NCBI GenBank assembly: GCA_039583875.1
Contig: CM077147.1
Coordinates: 110,406,124 to 110,470,123, forward strand
Direction: 5' to 3'
Length of the DNA stretch: 64,000 nucleotides
Source of the DNA: Platanthera guangdongensis
Lineage: Eukaryota; Streptophyta; Magnoliopsida; Asparagales; Orchidaceae
The position numbers and the translations under genes are program-made. Positions 19,881 through 30,229 of this stretch are shown in pieces. Below the pieces are notes generated by a model. That model saw only the letters and a list, made by a program, of their open reading frames with translations, was not told the DNA's origin and made no database searches. Position 1 is the first letter of the stretch, and every line of letters starts with the position of its first letter.

Positions 19881-21834
19881 TGTTGACCCCGAAATCGGCG
19901 TTCCTTCCCAAGTCAGCTAGCTCGCTCGTCGCGGCGTGCCCCGGGTTCCTCCTAGACGTCGCGACGCCTTAGTGTGGGCGAACAGAATTCTCTGTCCGCT
20001 CAGGCCGCACGGCTTGGGCAGTCTCAGCGGTTTGACCGCCCAGGCCGCGCGCCTTCCCTTGGTCAGTAGGGGACGCGGACTACTTTCGCAGTCCGCCTCT
20101 ATAGGCCGTGCACTTTTTCAGCTTAACCGCAAGCATGTCTCTGTAGGTCTCCCTTTGCCGGACTCGGTTGCTTATCCGCCCAGGTCGGCAACAAGCTGCG
20201 TCCTTTGCAGGAATTGGCTTCTTTCAGCCCACCCATATCGGTTGCTCTTCAAGAAAACCAGATCGCTCAAACCGCCAAAACAATAGTGGTGACCTGCCCG
20301 CAGGCCGACAGCCAGCGACCTCAACTTCCTCGCTAACACGTGTGGCCTGCCTCGTCAGTCCCACAGGTCACTCAGCCCTTGGCCACCAGCAGCATAGGCA
20401 GCCAACTCCTTCAATCCTCCTGCAGAGCGCGGACACTCGCTCCCCAGCTACCCGTGAAGATTAGCAGCAATACCCAGTTATTCACGAGCTCGGCGGACTC
20501 GAAATGCGATCAAGACTTCCAGTCTGCCTTCATTGGTGAACAACAGCCAGGCTCTCCATTCCTGTATAAGCGGACTCAACTTGCTAGCAAAGGAGGACTC
20601 CACAGACTCGCTTTGCAATCCGGCTTTCCTTGGCCTCGACCCGCTCTTCTCCCGCGGCAGGGTCAACCTCCCTTAGTACGCATTCTTGGTGCGGGCTCAG
20701 TCAGAAGCGGCGGACTCCTTCCAGCCCGCCAAGCAGCAGAACCTCCTCAAGGCAGTCCCAGACCGCACAGCCTCATACGGACTCTATGGACTCGGCGGGC
20801 ACTCCTCAGCTCGCACCCCTTAGCGCATGCCCAGTTCAGTAGCGGCAGACTCAGCGGATTCCCCTTGTAGTCTGTCACTTAGCCTCTAGCATCTGCCACC
20901 CCAGTAGTAGGCAGACAATCTCAACTCAGCGGTGATGGACTCTGCGGACCCCCCTCATAGTCCGCAACTTAGTCTCCCAATTCGCCATCAGCAGCACCAG
21001 CTCCAGAAGCAAGCCCTAGTCCGTGCGGCCTGTTGCAGACTCGGCGGACTCCTTCCTCTTCTCGCTCAAGTTACCGTCTCACTGGGGGTAACGTCACCGC
21101 AAGCTGTTACCTCCTCGGGCCTATAAATAGAACCCCAGACCTCTCTTTGAAGGGAGATTGAGACAACCCAAGGTTCTCGCGCTCGAAGACAGCCGACAGC
21201 AAGCTCAAGTGATCACCTCCTGCGGACTCCATTTCCCAGTCCACCTTCCTTCTTTCCGTAACCACACGTGGTCTGCCGGCTTTAGTCTCCAGTCCTCATG
21301 GCCTCTTTTTTTCCTTAGTCGCGCGGCCTACCGACCTGGCTCTTCAATCTGCGCGGTCTCTTCTGTCACTCCTTCCTTAGCCGCCAGCTTCCTCCCTGTA
21401 CCCCTTTATTGCTTTCTTATAAAGGTCTATTGCCAAGCTGTAACTATCACTTTTTATCAAAGGAAAGCCTGTTGTAAGAGTGGCATTTAATCCGCGGCAG
21501 GCGAAATCTGTGGTTTCTGCTGCTAGCGGGCCCCCTTTCTCTATTCTTCTTCTTAGCCCAGCACAGCTCTCTCGGTATCAACCTGCAAGCACAATCGTCC
21601 AAGTAACCGTCTGCTCGACAGCTCCTAATCAACCTCCTCTTCTCATCAGCCTTCCTAGCTGCTCTCAGCCAACCTCTCCTCTATCCTTGCAACCCTCAGA
21701 CAAGCGCTTGAACCACTCTCGAGCACTCAGAAGCTTCCTCTTCCCACGTAACCTTCATCCTCTTTCACTCCTAGCCTGTGAGATCGAACACTCCCTCTGT
21801 GTTAACTAGGCGGTGCCGTTTTCGCGCATCAACA
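19881..21834 (+). repeat. TRG 3' LTR
   Basis: It starts TGTTGACCCCGAAATCGGCG and ends CGCATCAACA, 1954 bases, and aligns to the 5' LTR throughout with clearly visible substitutions. The TATA box is at 21122-21130. It is followed by the duplication ATCAT (21835-21839) and by E3 sequence. Confidence 0.88.
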
Positions 21835-21940
21835 ATCATCACAAAATATGATAAAATACAGTGAACAAGAATCAGTTGTTTTTAAATTACAAGGATTTTA
21901 GAACAAAAGATTACATAGTTCTAAACCTAGTCAATCTATC

Positions 21941-24750
21941 CTAGGATTGATCAGACTCCTTGATGAAAATGTCTTTGCCAGACTGAATCCTAGCTTGTAT
22001 ATTAGCTTCTGTGTCATCAGCCCACTTCTTTCCTTTCAGATCCTTCTTCTTGTGCTCTTCATCCTTGACCTTTTGCCTTTCAAAGTAATGATAAGGCTTT
22101 GGAAAATATTTGCTAGGCTCAACAGATTTAGCAGGTATTTTCCCAACTTTGAGGTCTTTTCTGAACTGGTATATGGCATCTTGTCGCTTCTGATATTTGC
22201 TTCATTCCTGTTCAGAATACCACTTGGCTCTATAATGCATATTATCTTTAACAGCTTGCCAAGCAGTGAGAATAATAATCCTGGAGGTGGGACTACATTG
22301 TTCAAAATCAGGCTTTAATTTTGCCTGCTCTCTGAACCTTTTCTTAGATAGTTGAGCTTCTTTGTGAGCATCCGTAGCTCTTTGTGCTTCTTGCTCTCTT
22401 TGTAAAGCAGCTTCAGACATTTCAACCTTTTCAATAATATCATTTTGTACCTCCTTTGGAGGACTATACATCTGTTGTACTTCATACTGAGTTGCAGCAA
22501 AATCTAAAGGTGGATAAATAATTTGGGTTACTTCTTGCTGAACCCCTTCATTATAAGCAGGTTGAATTCCTGATTTAGTAGTGTTGTCATCATCACAAAG
22601 GGGTGGATAACCAAGAGTTGCTCTGATAGCATTAGTTATCCATTTAGCATGATCGGAACCTGCATTGACAAATACTCTCTCCCGCTTTATGACTTCTCTT
22701 TCGATATGGTCTCGTAGATCATCCTTTTGAAATCTTATCTGATCAGCTAGATAATTTGTTCCTTATTTATAGTAGGCTTTGAACTTCTACAGCTGATCAG
22801 CAATTACCTTTTGAGAGGCCTGGATAGCGGTGTGAAAATTAGACAAATCCGCTTTGAGTTGTTTATCAAACTCAGACTTTACTTTAACAATGTGTTCAGT
22901 GAAAGCAGTTGCTTTATTCTTGAGTTCTATTACTATAACATTATGGGACTCTGTGAGATTGTCATTCATTCTGATTTGATTTTCCAGAACATAACCTTGT
23001 TTTACTGCAATGTCATCTACCTGAGTTTTGGCCTCCTATTGTTTTTTGGCCAAGTAGACGACAGCATAACCTACCTTTTGGAAGCATTCAGTCATTTCTG
23101 TTTTGTGCAGATTGACTTCAAATCTAATTGATTTGATATCTTGGGCCAAGGTAGATTGCAGTTCTTTAAGACTTTCATCCACATATTTTTCAAGAGCAAC
23201 TCTTTGCTCATCCAATTTCAGTTGCAGTGATACTAAAAGTGAGTTGAAGTCTATTACAGTAGCTGGACTTGGTGGTGCAATTTTCAAGGTTTTCTTATAG
23301 CTTGAGCTCCTCTTCCTGAGCTCCGCAAGTTTCCTCTTCTTTGCCCTGGAGGCCTCTTCATCTGCAGAGGAATCAGATGATGTAGCAATATCCATAGTAT
23401 CTTTTGGTCTAGAGGCAATGATGGACAGCTCCCCCTCAGTTCTTGCTCCTAGTAAATCAGGAAATAATTCTTCTAATGTGACATGTTGTTGCAGTTGAAC
23501 TAGAGGAATAACTTTCTCTTTCTCAGCAGATGGACCTCCTGCAAATTCAAGAGTTTCTTCATGATAATTTCACGTTCAGGGACATTATTTTGATTATTTT
23601 GATAAAAATCATTCATATGCACGTCTGGTGCTTCATTCTCAGTGCCTATACTAGCTTGATTTATATCCTGTATTACCTTAAATATAGATTGAGTGGCTGC
23701 TTTACTGTCCAATGCAGTTCTTTGGACATTTGGCACTTGCTCATTAGCTCCTCCTGAAGGTGATGGCACTTGTTGACCTGGAGCTTGAAATAGCTCTTTA
23801 GCTCCCCCTTGAAGAGGCTCTTCCTGGACCTAATCTACTGGGATGTTGCTTGCAGGAATCTGCTCCCCCTGCACCTAACCATCAGTTACAGTTTCTAGAG
23901 TAGGTGATTTTCTAGTCCTTTCTGGTCCTTCATCAACTGAGCTGATGACAACTTCCTCCTCAAAATCACTAGAAGATTCAGCTTCCTTGGTTAGAGTTTT
24001 CTTTTTGTGAACCTTTTTCACGACTTTCTGAGGTGTAGAAACATCCTTAGTCAACAGCCTAACTCATTTGGACAGTATTCTTAAGTCCATTCTCCTCATA
24101 TGATTAATCTTAGAACATGTAGTCTGGTTCATCACCTCTGGAATATTTAAAGCCATATATAAGCTTAGTATTCTTCTCAGATTAGGTCTCTTGATACTTT
24201 CTTTGATCTTTTCAAAGACAATAGCAGACCAGTTAGTTTTCACCTTGAATATAACTCTGATCCTGAGATTGAACATATAGGCTGAAATTCTATCATGTCC
24301 TCCTAATTTGCATAGAATAACCTTGCCTATACTTTCAGACAGGAATTTGCCCTGGGAATTCATTCCCTTCCTGTTCATTGAAGATCCAATCTTGGTAGTG
24401 GGATCCAGTCCACACCATTGGAGTGCATCTTTTATTATGGAAGATGTTATGTCATTTTCTTCCTTAATCCTGGGAAGCTAAAGTGTCTTACTTAAACTCT
24501 TCTGTGTGAGTTTTACATTAGTTCCTTGGACAAATGATTTAATTTTCATGCCCTTCAAATCCATTGATGCCGATGAGTAGAATTCAAGAACCTACTTCTT
24601 CCATATCCTGGTAAGTTCTAAGACTAAGTACTCCAATCTATTATCGATGATTAGGGTAATCACATATTATATTTCTTGCGTAACAGTCGCAAACGCATGG
24701 AGAACCAGTTCATATCCCTCATTGATGTTCTCCTCCATTTTTGGCGCCAT
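21941..24750 (-). pseudogene. E3 ORF3 (envelope-position protein), broken
   Basis: An ATG at 24750 opens the frame; in-frame stops come early (TAA, then two TAG before the first block ends), so it is dead. Blocks comparable to the other two families are VLEFYSSASM (about residue 62), FLSESIGKVILCKLGGHD (about 136-153) and RRILSLYMAL. Downstream are acidic and proline-poor linkers, a coiled-coil-like segment (22969-22787) and a Lys-rich, highly charged C-terminus (EEHKKKDLKGKKW, near 22040) ending at a TAG at 21941-21943. One frame change lies between 23500 and 23400. Total about 936 codons, close to the 924 of E7. No membrane segment is evident. It lies between the box cluster and the purine tract, the envelope position of Sireviruses. 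Confidence 0.72.
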
Positions 24751-24794
24751 TAGGGATGAGGGAGATAGAGATTGAGGAGAAGGAAGATGAAGGT

Positions 24795-25001
24795 CTAGTC
24801 GACATAAATGGTTTGGTGTCGAGAATTCTGAGAGCGTAGTCGACAAGGTCTTGTTTCCACCAATTTATATATCCCTAAACAAAGCTTGCCAAAAGGCGGG
24901 CGGAAATTTGCTTATTGTGTCGACACAGTTGGGATGGTGTAGACACAAACTACTAAAGTCTCGACAGAGAATTTAAAGGTATTACAATACTATGTGTCGA
25001 C
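24795..25001. repeat. E3 box cluster upstream of ORF3, part 1
   Basis: Boxes of the TAGTCGACAT, GTGTCGACAC and GTCTCGACAG type occur just before the ORF3 start. The cluster is cut by E5 at 25001 and continues at 29949-30200, where about ten more boxes lie. The last five bases here (TCGAC, 24997-25001) are the left target duplication of E5. Confidence 0.8.
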
Positions 25002-26107
25002 TGTTGAAACCGAAAAATCGGTCTCACGTGGAGTTCGACCCTTGGGGAAGGGGTGACCGCGCACCTACTACCCTCAAGCAAACGATCTAGGCACAAGACT
25101 AGGAACACAAGGGACAGACCCAAGGTCTCAGCGTGGAGGACCCGCCGCATACCCGGAAGACTAACTAACTCTTCCCCTCCCAAGCCAAGGGCTGAGCTAA
25201 GGCACCTTCGGAGGGCTCTCTTGGCCGACCGGAACATCCAAGGAGGATCTCGAGATCCACTCCCAAACTAGAGGTGCCACCTCGGGTCTATGTAAAATGC
25301 TCCCCGCCTGCCTTACTATTGGCGCCAAACCGCCCAGCAGCCCTACTCTACGTAGCCCCAATCGGGCCGCCAATAGCGGAACTCCGCTACTCTGAAAGGA
25401 TGGCAACGGGCCATCAGGGGCTTCCCGGCATCTATACCTCGGGGCCCGCACGGGAGGAGCGGTTCACGAACACACCGCTCGCCCAAGACAGGAGGAGTAA
25501 ACTACATTCTCAGAGCATCACAGATATAAAAGAATATTACAGGAATATTAATTTCATACTCGGCACGCAGGCCGGAAATATAAACAAAAAGGCCTTCGAG
25601 GGCCGGCACAAGTTTGGGCTTAAGCCCGCTACTCCCCGCCTGGTACTGCAACACCTGTACGCCAACGTCTCGACGAGCGGCGGCCAACTAGTCATCGGTC
25701 GGCTAATATAAGCGGGCCAAACATATTGCGCACACCCCCTTTTTATGGGGCATGTGGCGCGCATTCCCTGCAAGCGGCTAAATAAGCAACTTCCTCGGAG
25801 TCTTCTCCGGGAACCCCAGAACATCACCAATCCGGCTCACACGTCCGCATGGGCTTCACACAGCATGCCTAAACCCGTACTCACGCTTCCGGGCACTAAT
25901 GCAATTAACTGCGGGGACGTACACGTCAACCCGTCGGGGAGCTCCCTTCCCCCCACCCGTTGGTGGAGAGGGGCTTCCGTGCAAATATGTAAACTGAAGG
26001 CTTCACATGCCCAAGTTGAAACATCGTTACCCTTGTCGCGTGCTTGGCGGCGGGGGCGGGAGAGGAGCTCCGAGTCGATCCTACTGCATGCGGCCGCGTC
26101 GGCGTTC

Positions 26108-26200
26108 GACCTCCACTCCAGGCCGAGCCTCGCTCCAGGCCGAGCCTCGCTCCAGGCCGAGCCTCGCTCCAGGCCGAGCCTCGCTCCAGGCCGAGCTTGC
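26108..26200. repeat. 17-bp tandem repeat in E5
   Basis: The unit CTCCAGGCCGAGCCTCG is repeated about five times almost perfectly. Because 17 is not a multiple of three, all three frames stay open through it, which explains the long frames around 25745-26600. Confidence 0.85.
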
Positions 26201-26289
26201 CGCCGGGAGAAGGGGAGGTCGAGGTGTGCTGCTCCAGGTCGGGAAAAAGGTCGTGGGGCCGGGTGCGCTGCCTTGCCGACGACGAGTGA

Positions 26290-26660
26290 GAGGGAATGAG
26301 GAAAGGGCGGCGGCGGCGCTACTTTGCCGGCGACGGGAGCGGGAAATGGGGGGGAACGGCGGTGGCGGCCCTGCTTGGCCGAGGGTGAGAGAAGGAGGGG
26401 CGGCGGCGGCGTTGCTGCTCCTGGCCGAGGATGAGAGAGTCAGGGGCGGCGGCGGCGCTACTTTGCCGGCGACGGGAGCGGGAAATGGGGGGGAACGGCG
26501 GTGGCGGCCTGCTTGGCCGAGGGTGAGAGAAGGAGGGGCGGCGGCGGCGTTGCTGCTCCAGGACGAGGATGAGAGAGGGAGGGGCGGCGGCGGCGCTTAG
26601 CCGGCGACGGGGAAGGGCGGAAATGGGGCGGCGGCGGCGGGGTTCCAGGCCGATCGGGCT
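26290..26660. repeat. GGC-rich duplicated block in E5
   Basis: A block of about 150 bases with GGCGGCGGCG runs, GAGGGTGAGAGAAGGAGGGG and TTTGCCGGCGACGGGAGCGG occurs twice, with a third partial copy. It is non-coding in appearance; both strands are open only because stop codons are rare at this base composition. Confidence 0.7.
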
Positions 26661-26739
26661 AGGGCTCCTCCCCCCTTCTCTTCCCCGGCTCCATTTCAAT
26701 CCTTTTTTTTCTCCCCAGCCCGTGCCCCGAGCCCCCCTC

Positions 26740-27330
26740 TTAATTTCCCTTTTTCTTTATTTTTTCTCTCTCATCATCCCCGCTGTCCCCCTCTCCCTCT
26801 CTAAAATCCCCCCTGCCCTCTTCTTTTTTCATCTCATCTAACCTCTATAATCTATTACATCCCATATCATATAATATATAATATATAATATATAAACCTA
26901 TGCGCATAGAACCTCCACACGCACGCACGCATGAGGACCCGCACGTCCTCAAACGGGGTCGCACCGACCCGTCGCCCACAACACGCCCCTAGGCTGCTAT
27001 TTGGGGAGGGTCCCACTCGCCCGGCTACGGGGTTGTACACAATCCCTGCTCTTTTCGAGCTTGGCACAAGCTCGGAAAGAATCATCCAACCCAACGTATC
27101 CGGCGAGTGGGAGCCGACCCAAAAAAAAAAAAATTTTCGAGGCAAACAGAAATCTGCACTTGGAGCATCAATCTCTCCACGACCTTTCTGATCTTTTTGA
27201 ATCACTCGATACCCTTTGGCTCACTGCTATCAAATTGCCCTTATACCAATACTTACAACAAGTATACAATTTCTCGTGATATCGCGAAACAAAAAGGTCG
27301 TATCTTCTGTATCCTCTGGTACACGCTGAG
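26740..27330. other. E5 AT-rich and low-copy part
   Basis: Pyrimidine-rich DNA leads into repeated ATATAATATATAAT near 26870-26895, which contains TATA-like strings on both strands and could be the LTR promoter. After 26900 the sequence is mixed, with a run of 13 A at 27120-27132. I see no gene. Confidence 0.45.
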
Positions 27331-27334
27331 CTAG

Positions 27335-27835
27335 TCCTTTCCCCCCAGGTGTGCCTACAGCCCTGCCAGCTAGTGAGAGCCTGACAGCGAGTCTACCCGG
27401 GGCCGAGCAGCACTCGGGGTCCCTTACCCCCCAGGTGTGCCTTCATCCCCGCCAGCTAGTGAGAGCCTGACAGCGAGTCTACCCGGGGCCGAGCATCACT
27501 CGGGGTACTGCAAAATATCCAAACTCCAAACTCTCTCCCTTACCCCCCAGGTGTGCCTACAGCCCTGCCAGCTAGTGAGAGCCTGACAGCGAGTCTACCC
27601 GGGGCCGAGCATCACTCGGGGTCCTGCAAAATATCCAAACTCCAAACTCTCTCCCTTACCCCCCAGGTGTGTCTACAGCCCTGCCAGCTAGTGAGAGCCT
27701 GACAGCGAGTCTACCCGGGGCCGAGCATCACTCGGGGTCCTGCAAAAAACTCTCCCAGAACCAATTCTTTCCCCCCAGGTGTGCCTACAGCCCTGCCAGC
27801 TAATGAGAGCCTGACAGCGAGTCTACCCGGGGACC
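27335..27835. repeat. E5 tandem array 1, five units
   Basis: Five units of about 87 to 115 bases contain CCCCCCAGGTGTGCCTACAG, CCCTGCCAGCTAGTGAGAGC, CTGACAGCGAGTCTACCCGG and GGCCGAGCATCACTCGGGG. Units differ by the presence of an extra TCCAAACTCCAAACTCTC spacer. The core CCTGCCAGCTA...GAGAGCCTGACAGCG is shared with array 2, so both come from one ancestral monomer. Confidence 0.85.
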
Positions 27836-29940
27836 ACTACTACCGCCATCGAGTGACTTCCGGCCCTGCCAGCTAGGTGAGAGTCTGACAGCGGGATCTG
27901 CTCGAGGCCCACGGATGACACCGAGTGACGTCCGGCCCTGCCAGCAAGGTGAGAGCCTGACAGCGGGATCTGCTCGGGGTCCAAAACTACCGCCATCGAG
28001 TGACTTCCGGCCCTGCCAGCTAGGTGAGAGCCTGACAGCGGGATCTGCTCGAGGCCCACGAATGACACCGAGTGACTTCCGGCCCTGCCAGCTAGGTGAG
28101 AGCCTGACAGCGGGATCTGCTCGGGGTCCAAAACTACCGCCATCGAGTGACTTCCGGCCCTGCCAGCTAGGTGAGAGCCTGACAGCGGGATCTGCTCGAG
28201 GCCCACGGATGACACCGAGTGACGTCCGGCCCTGCCAGCTAGGTGAGAGCCTGACAGCGGGATCTGCTCGGGGTCCAAAACTACTGCCATCGAGTGACTT
28301 CCGGCCCTGCCAGCTAGGTGAGAGCCTGACAGCGGGATCTGCTCGAGGCCCACGGATGACACCGAGTGACGTCCGGCCCTGCCAGCTAGGTGAGAGCCTG
28401 ACAGCGGGATCTGCTCGGGGTCCAAAACTACCTCCATCGAGTGACTTCCGGCCCTGCCAGCTAGGTGAGAGCCTGACAGCGGGATCTGCTCGGGGTCCAC
28501 AACTACCGCCATCGAGTGACTTCCGGCCCTGCCAGCTAGGTGAGAGCCTGACAGCGGGATCTTCTCGAGGCCCACGGATGACACCGAGTGACGTCCGGCC
28601 CTGCCAGCTAGGTGAGAGCCTGGCAGCGGGATCTGCTCGGGGTCCACAACTACCGCCATCGAGTGACTTCCGGCCCTGCCAGCTAGGTGAGAGCCTGACA
28701 GCGGGATCTTCTCGAGGCCCACGGATGACACCGAGTGACGTCCGGCCCTGCCAGCTAGGTGAGAGCCTGGCAGCGGGATCTGCTCGAGGCCCACGGATGA
28801 CACCGAGTGACGTCCGGCCCTGCCAGCTAGGTGAGAGCCTGACAGCGGGATCTGCTCGGGGTCCACAACTACCGCCATCGAGTGACTTCCGACCCTGCCA
28901 GCTAGGTGAGAGCCTGACAGCGGGATCTGCTCGAGGCCCACGGATGACACCGAGTGACTTCCGGCCCTGCCAGCTAGGTGAGAGCCTGGCAGCGGGATCT
29001 GCTCGGGGTCCAAAACTACCGCCATCGAGTGACTTCCGGCCCTGCCAGCTAGGTGAGAGCCTGACAGTGGGATCTTCTCGAGGCCCACGGATGACACCGA
29101 GTGACGTCCGGCCCTGCCAGCTAGGTGAGAGCCTGGCAGCGGGATCTGCTCGGGGTCCACAACTACCGCCATCGAGTGACTTCCGGCCCTGCCAGCTAGG
29201 TGAGAGCCTGACAGCGGGATCTTCTCGAGGCCCACGGATGACACCGAGTGACGTCCGGCCCTGCCAGCTAGGTGAGAGCCTGACAGCGGGATCTGCTCGG
29301 GGTCCACAACTACCGCCATCGAGTGACTTCCGGCCCTGCCAGCTAGGTGAGAGCCTGACAGCGGGATCTTCTCGAGGCCCACGGATGACACCGAGTGACG
29401 TCCGGCCCTGCCAGCTAGGTGAGAGCCTGGCAGCGGGATCTGCTCGGGGTCCACAATTACCGCCATCGAGTGACTTCCGGCCCTGCCAGCTAGGTGAGAG
29501 CCTGACAGCGGGATCTTCTCGAGGCCCACGGATGACACCGAGTGACGTCCGGCCCTGCCAGCTAGGTGAGAGCCTGGCAGCGGGATCTGCTCGGGGTCCA
29601 CAACTACCGCCATCGAGTGACTTCCGGCCCTGCCAGCTAGGTGAGAGCCTGACAGCGGGATCTTCTCGAGGCCCACGGATGACACCGAGTGACGTCCGGC
29701 CCTGCCAGCTAGGTGAGAGCCTGACAGCGGGATCTGCTCGGGGTCCACAACTACCGCCATCGAGTGACTTCCGGCCCTGCCAGCTAGGTGAGAGCCTGAC
29801 AGCGGGATCTTCTCGAGGCCCACGGATGACACCGAGTGACGTCCGGCCCTGCCAGCTAGGTGAGAGCCTGGCAGCGGGATCTGCTCGGGGTCCACAATTA
29901 CCGCCATCGACGAGAAGCCTGGCAGCGGGATCTGCTCGGG
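27836..29940. repeat. E5 tandem array 2: 147-bp dimeric satellite
   Basis: About 14 copies of a 147-base dimer made of two related monomers (about 72 and 75 bases). One monomer has CGCCATCGAGTGACTTCCGG, the other ATGACACCGAGTGACGTCCG; both continue with CCCTGCCAGCTAGGTGAGAG and CCTGACAGCGGGATCT. Variants such as CTTCTCGAGG versus CTGCTCGGGG form higher-order patterns. The period is a multiple of three and the unit lacks stops in one frame per strand, so very long repetitive open frames appear on both strands (plus 27915-29987, minus 29964-27823). I do not regard them as genes. Confidence 0.9.
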
Positions 29941-29948
29941 GTTGTACA

Positions 29949-30210
29949 TCGACACCAATTGCAATGAGTCGACACAGACAACCTTAAGAGTCTACACTAA
30001 TTTCTGCGTGTCGACACAGACGACTGTATGTGTCGACATCAATATCTAAGTGTCAGGAGAGCTATATGTCAACACCAAATTCTGAGTGTCGACACAATCT
30101 TCTTGATGTGTCGACAGAATTTTCCTTATGTGTCGACAGAATTTTCCTTATGTGTCGACACCAACTACTAAGTGTCGACATAGATTTGTTTATGTGTTGA
30201 CTCGGAATTA
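29949..30210. repeat. E3 box cluster upstream of ORF3, part 2
   Basis: After the right E5 target duplication (TCGAC, 29949-29953) about ten boxes of the GTGTCGACA type follow up to the pol stop at 30230. A duplicated stretch TGTGTCGACAGAATTTTCCT lies at about 30117-30160. Confidence 0.8.
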
Positions 30211-30229
30211 CTTAGTCATATTTACCATT

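Larger units (their letters stand above)
13832..21834 (+). mobile_element. TRG: gag-only gypsy-type (TR-GAG-like) element
   Basis: Two LTRs of almost 2 kb (13832-15795 and 19881-21834) flank about 4.1 kb that encodes only a gag and then non-coding repeats; there is no pol. A 5-base duplication ATCAT lies on both sides. Unlike its neighbours it is on the plus strand, shown by gag, the TATA boxes and the purine tract before the right LTR. The gag type (atypical knuckle, TDPEKHL) points to the Tat/Ogre side of Ty3/gypsy. It would have depended on enzymes from another element. Confidence 0.88.
25002..29948. mobile_element. E5: probable solo LTR, 4.95 kb, satellite-bearing
   Basis: The insertion starts TGTTGAAACCG and ends GTTGTACA, with TCGAC on both sides. 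No second copy of its terminal sequence, no gag and no pol are present, so it is best explained as a solo LTR left by recombination, or as a non-coding large retrotransposon derivative. LTRs of this size are known in the Ogre/Tat group of gypsy elements. From left to right it holds a low-copy part (25002-26050), GC-rich short repeats (26100-26660), an AT-rich TATA-containing part (26740-26900) and two tandem arrays (27335-29940). Orientation is unresolved. Confidence 0.65.

Noticed and set aside
25745..26699. Several overlapping Arg/Pro/Ala-rich frames
   Set aside because: They fall in GC-rich 17-bp and GGC repeats, where stops are rare in every frame.
27823..29987. Very long open frames on both strands (713 and 690 codons)
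   Set aside because: They are the direct result of a stop-free 147-bp tandem repeat whose length is a multiple of three. The products are low-complexity repeats with no known domain, and they mirror each other on opposite strands.
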